IMG/VR virus record: IMGVR_UViG_3300017729_000001 | Span: 1-64,000 of that record | Direction: 5' to 3' (one strand) | From: a virus | Length of the DNA: 64,000 nucleotides | In this document: positions 57,522-64,000 of the stretch, piece by piece | Layout of the letters: each line of letters begins with the position of its first letter | How positions within the stretch are numbered: position 1 is the first letter of the stretch | The notes under the pieces: generated by a model | The model's input: the letters and a program-made list of their open reading frames with translations, nothing else | Told to the model about the DNA's origin: nothing | Databases searched by the model: none | Translations under genes and position numbers: made by a program

Positions 57522-58379
57522 TCAACTGTAGGAAAAAATCACTTCAAGGCACTCTTCAATATCATCCAAGTCCTCAAGTCTATTTTCATTAAATTCTTCT
57601 CCAAAAGCATTATCATACTTTTCTTCTATTAAAAAGCAATCAACCTTTTTATCTTTTTTTACTTTTCTAGTTATCCAAAGTCCAATAGCCTCATTTGGCT
57701 GAAGTTCTTCAATAAGCAATATTCCATTATCCTTAAAACCTGAAAAACTAACAGCGTCAGCAGTTACATCTCCTGGTGTTAAAATTTCTATTGGAGCATT
57801 TGTTTCAATCAATTCTTTTCTTCTAAAATATACCGAATCTTCAGAATGGTACTCAACTTTATATTCAGAGTGGTCTTCAAATGTTTCTACTATTCCAAAA
57901 ACCACATCCATGATTTCCACTCCGTCAAGAACTATATTCATACCAAGTATATTCAAAACGTCACCTATGCTTCCAGCTGAGGTTATTTTTAAAACAGCAT
58001 CCTCTCTACGACAAGTTGGGTCAAAGAATTCAGCGTGGAATGGATATTCATATCTGTTCCCTAGCCTTTCGATGTACTCATTATCTTTAGGTTCAACTGC
58101 TGCCCATTCAAAGTCAGTTTGGTTGTCATCTTCTCCAATCGTATTGTTATAAATTTGTTGAAGAATAACATTTTTAACTACTTGGTCACTGTTGTTCCTT
58201 AGAAATAACCCAAGAGTGGATTCAATTTTCTTTTCCTTTTCATAACAAGCAACGTCATCAAATAACGCATTAAGTCTTCCATTTGGTACTGGCGTAATTG
58301 ATACAAACCCTCCTGTGGAGGCAGTTACATCTCTTTGTTCCGAATTTGGATGCTTAGCACCTGATAAAAGTAGTTCCAT
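57522..58379 (-). CDS. Beta-rich structural protein candidate
   Basis: 285 aa, rich in predicted strands, with FVSITPVPNGRLNALFDDV near the N-terminus and an acidic C-terminus. Last gene of the late operon, after two fibre/baseplate genes and before a terminator. Probably a virion or fibre-accessory protein; no family recognised. Confidence 0.55.
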   Translation of the reverse strand: MELLLSGAKHPNSEQRDVTASTGGFVSITPVPNGRLNALFDDVACYEKEKKIESTLGLFLRNNSDQVVKNVILQQIYNNTIGEDDNQTDFEWAAVEPKDNEYIERLGNRYEYPFHAEFFDPTCRREDAVLKITSAGSIGDVLNILGMNIVLDGVEIMDVVFGIVETFEDHSEYKVEYHSEDSVYFRRKELIETNAPIEILTPGDVTADAVSFSGFKDNGILLIEELQPNEAIGLWITRKVKKDKKVDCFLIEEKYDNAFGEEFNENRLEDLDDIEECLEVIFSYS

Positions 58380-58380
58380 A

Positions 58381-58860
58381 TTACAATTCTTTTGTAGCCA
58401 CTACGATAATCAAATTCACTTTGCTGTTTAACGGCACTTGAATATTATTTATCCTAATGTCTTGTGTTAGGTTTTTTAAGTTACCTAAACTGAAATCACA
58501 AGTTGAAGCAAGAACTACGTCAGATTCATCTAAAACTACGTCAAATCTCACAGGCAATCTGTAAGGCTTTGTTTTAGTTGTTTCATAGCATATAACGTGT
58601 AGGCTTGATATTTCTTCACTACCTCTCACTATGTCTTGCTGTATGTTTACGTCAAAACTATTCCCATGCTTTAATTCCCATGAGTACTTATTTGCGTTTG
58701 TTATCTTGAAGTCTTTTGTAACCTCTCCGTGGTGGTTACTTTCCATATCACTAGAATCTCCATCATATGTCCATTCTACTTTTCCCCCATTATGAGATTC
58801 AAAATATTGACCTGATGGGTCATCTTGAAATGATATTGTATTTTGTATTTTTATAATCAT
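58381..58860 (-). CDS. Beta-rich small structural protein candidate
   Basis: 159 aa, beta-sandwich-like pattern (WELKHGNSFDVNIQQDI, LPVRFDVVLDES, INNIQVPLNSKVNLIIVV). Starts 2 nt after the large collar/fibre gene. Likely a fibre or baseplate accessory protein. Confidence 0.55.
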   Translation of the reverse strand: MIIKIQNTISFQDDPSGQYFESHNGGKVEWTYDGDSSDMESNHHGEVTKDFKITNANKYSWELKHGNSFDVNIQQDIVRGSEEISSLHVICYETTKTKPYRLPVRFDVVLDESDVVLASTCDFSLGNLKNLTQDIRINNIQVPLNSKVNLIIVVATKEL

Positions 58861-58862
58861 TT

Positions 58863-61337
58863 CTAAACAAATTTTTGTATATATATAAATTGCAAGTAAG
58901 GTGGCACAATATCCACAGGTGATGGCGAACCTGTTCCCCCACCCGCATCTGTAGTTCCAGAAAAGTTGTGTTGGTGCCTACTTGTAGTTGAGTTATCAGG
59001 ATGAGCATAAAATCTTGCGTCATCATCCTCCCCTTTATCGAATCCACCCCCACCAGCACCATTACCAGCCCACACAGCATGGCTATGTGCTCCGTCATTA
59101 TTTGTTGTTCCAGAAAAGGTATGCGTATGGTTAGGTAAAGCACTTACTGGAATACTTACAGTATTTGAACCTCCAGAAGCACCTATCAACCCAGCTGAGT
59201 TAGTTCCTCTTGGAAATTGTCCTGCCATATTCAATGTTCCATTATTACCATTTAAAATTCTCCATCCATGATATCCGTGCTTTATTCCGTCACCTGACGT
59301 ATTAAATACATTCTGTGAAACTCCTGGTCCAACTAATCTTACTGTGTGCATAGGACAAGTTTCAGTGTCCCATCTTACTATCCAACTTCCCAAGTCACTA
59401 AAAGTACACGTGATGAATAGTCCATATCGGTGTTGTTGACCTGGGTCTGACGATGTATTATTTCTAGCATAATAAACGTCATTTTCATTTAACTCCGCAA
59501 GTAAATCAAAATTGGTTGGGTCAATATAGTTCTCAACAATCCTTAATCTAAAAGTTGACAAATCAACCCATTGGTCAATATGTAAGGTGAAGCTGTTTCC
59601 CTCTCTGAATGGAAGGCCATCGTCATCCTCTGTTCTTAAATGTATGAACATATCGGCAGTTAAAGTTAGTCCACCTTGATAATGTTGATATTGCTTATCA
59701 ACTCCGACTTGTAATTCAACTACTGGCACTGAATTATCTAGTGCTGTCGTATTGACTCCAAATAAATCTCCTGTGTCAACTGCTTCTTGAAAGTTTTGAA
59801 ACGAATCAGGTGCCTCGCAAACTTTTATGAATCCTAAACTAGCATCCCCAGCGTATGGAACTTGCGTTCTATCAATAGGCAACTTTAAATTACCAAAGGC
59901 ATCGTATGACTCTTCATCATAATGTCCAATAGGGTCATCTGGAAAAACTTGCCAATCTGTATAGTCTTTAAATGTCTTATACCTATACATCAAGTTGTAT
60001 TTATAACAACCATCCATGGTAGGCAGTTCCATTCTGACTAATGGCGTATTTATCGAATAGTCAAATGTTCTTTCTATATTGGGCCAAGGAAACACTTCAG
60101 TTGTATCGGTGTCATTATCTTGGTCACCAACATCTATATTCGCCCCATCTCTTTGTGCTCTAATTTCTATTGACTCATATGGTGGAGCAATGAATAGCTG
60201 GTCAGCCATTCCGTAATCATCTGGGTCAAGTACATCTAGCGTCAGTACAATTTGAGTTCCAGTTTTTGTACTATCTATAATTGTTCTCCAACTTCCATCT
60301 TTAGAATATAATCGCCAGTCAGTGAAATCTCCTGAGTTGAAAAAGGATGTATCTTTAAAAGTACCTCCATTTCCAATCAATACTGATATCTTTTTTAAAC
60401 TTGGGTCAATCGTATATGAAGCAAATCTCATCCCCCAAGCAACCATCACTAAATTATTTGCTCTTGGTGAATTAGGTTGTTCCCACTGAACTCCTTCAAC
60501 TCCTATTAAGTTATTGTTGAAATTTCTATTTACATCATGTACGTGCCATTCTCCCCAAGGTTTCCACCAATCAAGTCTTTTGTCTTCAATTATGATAGTA
60601 GTTCCATTACTTTTTACCCTAGACAAGTAAAATTCCTCTCCAGCAATAAAAGCTGGTGGTGTGTTTAAGATAGTTTCTGTGACTAATTCATATTCAAAAT
60701 AATCGTATTGAAATATTTGCTCATCAGCAGTAGGTACAGGATAACCAGGTGTGAAAGTTCCGACAATTGAATAAGTCATATCACTCTCAGCAATAAAATC
60801 ACCTTGAATTATACAACTGTTGTCGCTAATGATATCAACTACCTCGTAATCATCAGCATTACCATTCACACTATTTGTGAACCTTATCTTGGATGGAAAA
60901 TTCGGCTGACCTCTAAGGACATTCAAAAATTCTGTTCCAACTCCAGTCACGTTTCCAAAAGTATCTACGGACACAGTTCCAATCTCAGTAGTTTTATATT
61001 TGTGCTTTACTTTTATCCAATACCATAAAGAATCAGGTGAAATAGGAACATCAACTATTGCGTCATTCACTACAAACCGACCTAGTTGGTCAATAATCAT
61101 ACCTGTGTTTATGATAACTTTATCATAACAACTCACTCCAAATTTAGATACATAAAAAGCATCTTGTGTTAAAATAGTGCCTAATTCAGGCAAGTCTAAA
61201 TCTTTAACAATTCCATACTCTTTGCTGTTCGCAAGAACGTGTCTTCTGTATCCCCATTCATCTAAGAATTGGTCATTCCTTTTTTGTTCTGCAACTTCCA
61301 GAAATAAATTTGAGTTTACTTTTAAATAACCACTCAT
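58863..61337 (-). CDS. Tail fibre / collar protein with HxH tip
   Basis: 824 aa. The N-terminal 280 residues are a beta-rich region with repeated short domains and probably attach it to the baseplate. Central domains of unclear fold follow, and the C-terminal about 110 residues carry a collar signature: FPRG..., SALPNHTHTFSG, GAHSHAV, SRHQHNFSG and VDIVPPYLQFIYIQKFV. Repeated HxH pairs bind metal in T4 gp12-type fibre tips. It probably contacts the host surface. Operon neighbours are baseplate genes. Confidence 0.75.
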   Translation of the reverse strand: MSGYLKVNSNLFLEVAEQKRNDQFLDEWGYRRHVLANSKEYGIVKDLDLPELGTILTQDAFYVSKFGVSCYDKVIINTGMIIDQLGRFVVNDAIVDVPISPDSLWYWIKVKHKYKTTEIGTVSVDTFGNVTGVGTEFLNVLRGQPNFPSKIRFTNSVNGNADDYEVVDIISDNSCIIQGDFIAESDMTYSIVGTFTPGYPVPTADEQIFQYDYFEYELVTETILNTPPAFIAGEEFYLSRVKSNGTTIIIEDKRLDWWKPWGEWHVHDVNRNFNNNLIGVEGVQWEQPNSPRANNLVMVAWGMRFASYTIDPSLKKISVLIGNGGTFKDTSFFNSGDFTDWRLYSKDGSWRTIIDSTKTGTQIVLTLDVLDPDDYGMADQLFIAPPYESIEIRAQRDGANIDVGDQDNDTDTTEVFPWPNIERTFDYSINTPLVRMELPTMDGCYKYNLMYRYKTFKDYTDWQVFPDDPIGHYDEESYDAFGNLKLPIDRTQVPYAGDASLGFIKVCEAPDSFQNFQEAVDTGDLFGVNTTALDNSVPVVELQVGVDKQYQHYQGGLTLTADMFIHLRTEDDDGLPFREGNSFTLHIDQWVDLSTFRLRIVENYIDPTNFDLLAELNENDVYYARNNTSSDPGQQHRYGLFITCTFSDLGSWIVRWDTETCPMHTVRLVGPGVSQNVFNTSGDGIKHGYHGWRILNGNNGTLNMAGQFPRGTNSAGLIGASGGSNTVSIPVSALPNHTHTFSGTTNNDGAHSHAVWAGNGAGGGGFDKGEDDDARFYAHPDNSTTSRHQHNFSGTTDAGGGTGSPSPVDIVPPYLQFIYIQKFV

Positions 61338-61361
61338 GTTTTACAATTTTCTTTTATCTTG

Positions 61362-63059
61362 TTAAAGTAATAACTGTTTATCATCTACTTTACGTGTAAG
61401 GTTGATTGGAATCAACTTCTGCTCGTATGGAAGTAAATTATCTTGAATCCTATTCCTCACCTGATCATCTGTAAATTTGTCACTATTGTTTCGATGCCAG
61501 TTCATTACTATTGAATCACCTTGAATAAATTGAGGATTTTTAACACCTGGCTTATGTCCCAATATCGTTTTTCCTTTTATTAATGGCCTCATTTTAAAAT
61601 CATGTATATGATAATCGCCAGAACCTGATATCTGTATAAATGGCTTTACCATATCGACATCTTCATTAGCATTGAAGTACAAATTTCTTCCAATTACATT
61701 ACTTCTTGAATACTTACCTGTGAATGTAGATGATCCAGCAGCATATATAATGCCTCGCACACTATACCATTGGTCTTCAATCTTGGTAACATCAGTGAAA
61801 CTATCTACAAAGAAATAATTTGCAGTCACACCAACTTGAATATCGTTAAATGATAAAGGCTTGTATGAACCATTTCGATTGTACCCATGTACACCAAAAT
61901 AAACGAACGCATTTGCTCCAGGCTTTCTTTTTATATTGAAAGTTATTTCATAATCCAACTCCTTGTCGACAATTATTAAATCTTCCCAATTAACTAAGGG
62001 TGGTGGTGTCCATAAATCATATCCAAAACCTACACTAGCTGGCAATCCAATTCCTGATAACTTAGCAACATTAAGTCCTGAGTCATTGACTATACTAACA
62101 CTTCCACTATTCTGTATATCATATAAAGTCAAATCTACAAAGTCAGCTGTATTTTCTTCAGTTTTATTTATTTGTTCTGATTTGTAGTTCCCATTATAGA
62201 ATGGTGATGATTTTCCTAAACACCATCCGTGATTTTCTTTTTCAACAACGTCAAGCAAAAACTCATCATATCTATTTCGATTAATAAGCCTCAACCATTC
62301 ACCATCTATTTTAGTAACTGACCCATCCATTAATTCAGTTCCTAGTTTTTGATATGTCAGTTTAGTTCCCCTTTTACGAATCTCATCATAAAAGTTGTTA
62401 GCCAAAAACTGCATTTCTGAAAACAGTATTTCTTCTGACTCAAAGAATAAACCACGTTGCGTCAGGTGCTCGCCCAAATACTTTCTTTTATATAGTATCG
62501 AATCGAATTCATTAGTGAAGGCACTTACATAAGCTAAAAAGCAACATACTGCCGACCAAAACGAAACAAAGTCAGTATCGTCAATGCCTGGTCCACGCTC
62601 AATAAATTCAGGTAAAATTCCTGATTGGTATATCTTTCTTAGCAGATTATTACAAATTTGAGCAGTCAACATATCATTAACAGCCAAATCTTCAAATAAA
62701 CTTTCTAAGGTTGTGATTCCACTATAAATTTGAATTATGATATTACCTTGTAGTTCAAGTCCTCCAAACTCTAAAATTCCTGTGGTATCCGTTCCAACTC
62801 TTTCATATCTAAATTCAAGAAATAAAAGGGTGGTCACTGTTCCAGTGATTGCGGCAAGGTTGGCATTCGTTAATGGCTCCCAAGTTGAATAATTCGTTCC
62901 ATCTAGTGAATATCTGAATGTCTTACTGAAGTATCTAGTTGGTGTTTCACCTACCAAGGTGTCAGTGTAGCTTGAAACATTTACAGTTCCAGCTAGTGCT
63001 CCTTGAGAATAAATGAATAACACATCTCCAATTTCTGATAGAGTATTTCCAATTATCAT
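61362..63059 (-). CDS. Large baseplate/fibre-region protein
   Basis: 565 aa. The N-terminal part resembles a fibronectin-like beta domain (TFRYSLDGTNYSTWEPLTNA near residue 47). The middle (about 110-230) is helical and rich in conserved-looking aromatic residues. The C-terminal half contains a jelly-roll-like, possibly carbohydrate-binding, domain (FGVHGYNRNGSYKP, SGSGDYHIHDFKMRP). It lies between the J-like baseplate gene and the collar fibre gene. Precise role unknown. Confidence 0.6.
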   Translation of the reverse strand: MIIGNTLSEIGDVLFIYSQGALAGTVNVSSYTDTLVGETPTRYFSKTFRYSLDGTNYSTWEPLTNANLAAITGTVTTLLFLEFRYERVGTDTTGILEFGGLELQGNIIIQIYSGITTLESLFEDLAVNDMLTAQICNNLLRKIYQSGILPEFIERGPGIDDTDFVSFWSAVCCFLAYVSAFTNEFDSILYKRKYLGEHLTQRGLFFESEEILFSEMQFLANNFYDEIRKRGTKLTYQKLGTELMDGSVTKIDGEWLRLINRNRYDEFLLDVVEKENHGWCLGKSSPFYNGNYKSEQINKTEENTADFVDLTLYDIQNSGSVSIVNDSGLNVAKLSGIGLPASVGFGYDLWTPPPLVNWEDLIIVDKELDYEITFNIKRKPGANAFVYFGVHGYNRNGSYKPLSFNDIQVGVTANYFFVDSFTDVTKIEDQWYSVRGIIYAAGSSTFTGKYSRSNVIGRNLYFNANEDVDMVKPFIQISGSGDYHIHDFKMRPLIKGKTILGHKPGVKNPQFIQGDSIVMNWHRNNSDKFTDDQVRNRIQDNLLPYEQKLIPINLTRKVDDKQLLL

Positions 63060-63409
63060 GATTCAAAATTAAATATCAGTTCAGCCATAGCATTTATTTC
63101 GTAATTGTCTGACTCGCTTTTTATATCACTCAGATATATAGTTCCATCAACATCAACTTCATAAATCGGCTTTATTTCCTGATTGATTAATAACTCGCAT
63201 TCAATGCCCTCGACAGAATTTTTTACTTTTCTCTCTTCCATTATTTCAATGGCACTTGTTCTTGGGTCTTTTAAAGGAACAGGCTCAAGTCCTATATTTA
63301 CTGATTGGTCGTCATAACTGATGTCAATTTTTAAATCTCCATTAGTTTGACCCAAACTTGTAAATCCATTGACCGCACTATTCCCTCTTGTGTTTAAATC
63401 TCTTTCCAT
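63056..63409 (-). CDS. Small baseplate-region protein, unknown
   Basis: 117 aa, beta-rich and acidic, with SIxGxE-like strands but no recognisable family. Start and stop overlap or abut its neighbours. Probably a small baseplate component. Confidence 0.55.
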   Translation of the reverse strand: MERDLNTRGNSAVNGFTSLGQTNGDLKIDISYDDQSVNIGLEPVPLKDPRTSAIEIMEERKVKNSVEGIECELLINQEIKPIYEVDVDGTIYLSDIKSESDNYEINAMAELIFNFES

Positions 63410-63410
63410 A

Positions 63411-64000
63411 TTATAATGATTTTAATACAGTTGCTTGATAAGCAAAATCTCCATCGCTTGGATAATAAAATGGGTTCAAAGTACCAGATACATTTTCTAG
63501 CATTACACCTTGTACATTCATCATAATGAACCCTCTGAATCTAGGCAACTGACCTCTAGGTATATTGAATTGCGTATTTGGATAAAAGTAATTATCAATG
63601 ACACGCTTAACCCCTCTGACTGCTTTAATAGCATTCACTAAGTCAATCCATTGAATGATTCCACCCTCTTCCCAGAATCTGTGGTCAATCAATTTACTTA
63701 AATTTTTTTGTGCTTCTTTTCTAATCGTATCAGTAGAAAAGGATGGCTCAAGGTCAACACGACAACTAATATCAATTGGGTAGTAAACTACATTCACAAA
63801 TTTGATTCCATAGTTTTGAAGTCCATTAGGCTTGAACTCATTCATATTCAAAAATTGCTCTGCCTTTAATCTGAAATCTGTAAGTTGAGCTGGACTGAAA
63901 TCAGCACCATTAACGCTACCAACTCCAATATTAAGTTCTCCTTGATTATCAAGTCCGTGATTATAAACTCTAAGCACATTTGGATTAAACTTCCTCAATA
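63411..64000 (-). CDS. Baseplate J-like protein, C-terminal part (5' end outside window)
   Basis: The frame is open to the right edge, so this is the C-terminal about 196 residues of a longer protein; the first in-window start-like codon is only a TTG. It has the baseplate-wedge J pattern: FVNVVYYPIDISCRVDLEPS, TDTIRKEAQKNLSKLI, FWEEGGIIQWIDLVNAIKAV and GVKRVIDNYFYPN. J-like proteins form the wedge of contractile and some other tail baseplates. The beginning of the late operon lies beyond the window. Confidence 0.7.
   Translation of the reverse strand, partial: LRKFNPNVLRVYNHGLDNQGELNIGVGSVNGADFSPAQLTDFRLKAEQFLNMNEFKPNGLQNYGIKFVNVVYYPIDISCRVDLEPSFSTDTIRKEAQKNLSKLIDHRFWEEGGIIQWIDLVNAIKAVRGVKRVIDNYFYPNTQFNIPRGQLPRFRGFIMMNVQGVMLENVSGTLNPFYYPSDGDFAYQATVLKSL

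Noticed and set aside
58820-59143. Minus-strand 107-codon frame inside the collar fibre gene
   Set aside because: Different frame of the same DNA that codes for the HxH fibre tip in the real frame.
1-64000. tRNA genes, CRISPR arrays, IS elements or attachment sites
   Set aside because: No cloverleaf-like intergenic sequence, spaced repeats, transposase or tRNA-end duplication was seen; intergenic space is nearly absent.

Overview
The window is a contiguous piece of a large tailed bacteriophage genome (Caudoviricetes). Every convincing gene is on the minus strand, so transcription runs from base 64000 towards base 1. The DNA is AT-rich, genes are tightly packed with 1-30 nt overlaps, and no tRNA, IS element or CRISPR array was seen. 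Several intergenic regions carry a Bacteroidetes-type promoter (TTTG, 19 nt spacer, TAnnTTTG-like -7 box). Start codons mostly lie in an A-rich context such as TTTAAAGATGGAAAA rather than behind a Shine-Dalgarno site. The host is therefore inferred to be a member of the Bacteroidetes, plausibly a flavobacterium. A baseplate-J-like protein at the right edge suggests a contractile-tailed virion, but no sheath gene is in view.

Layout in transcription order. (1) 64000-57522: late structural genes (baseplate-J-like protein, two large baseplate or fibre proteins, one with a collar-type HxH tip, and two small beta-rich proteins), closed by a strong terminator. (2) 57153-50608: replication genes: UvsW-like helicase, zinc-Cys protein, DnaB-like helicase, DnaG-like primase, a sigma-like factor behind its own operator and leader, and an acidic/basic protein. 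(3) 50527-43004: thymidylate-synthase-family enzyme, C-family DNA polymerase with a degenerate PHP domain, HD phosphohydrolase, a possible recombination mediator and a gp32-like ssDNA-binding protein. (4) 42944-35064: RecA/UvsX-like recombinase, Mre11/Rad50 (gp47/gp46) pair with a third gene between them, RuvC-like resolvase, second sigma-like protein and a UvrD-like helicase. (5) 34993-20475: RNase H and many small accessory genes (dUTPase, HNH, macrodomain-like, DUF3846, DUF551, NlpC/P60-like, zinc proteins), then a DnaQ-type exonuclease and the large terminase. (6) 20397-16104: small conserved phage genes and an AAA+ ATPase. (7) 16008-1: glucosaminidase, a protein of the 5-hmdU DNA kinase / thymine-pyrophosphorylase clade, a very acidic 949-aa protein, portal, Cys-rich fibre proteins, holin/endolysin/spanin-like lysis genes, a MuF-like protein and the start of a PIG-L-type deacetylase.

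Together the genes give an almost self-sufficient replisome (polymerase, exonuclease, helicase, primase, SSB, RNase H, recombination), though no clamp, clamp loader or ligase lies in this window. They also give nucleotide-pool control (dUTPase, TS family, HD enzyme), packaging, adsorption and lysis functions. Two points stand out. First, the kinase/pyrophosphorylase-clade protein together with the TS-family enzyme and dUTPase suggests that thymine in this phage's DNA may be hypermodified. Second, three distant operons share a nearly identical promoter with a perfect TGTAAATTTACA palindrome in its spacer and a second TTTACAAA/TTTGTAAA inverted repeat just upstream, which looks like a phage-wide regulon.
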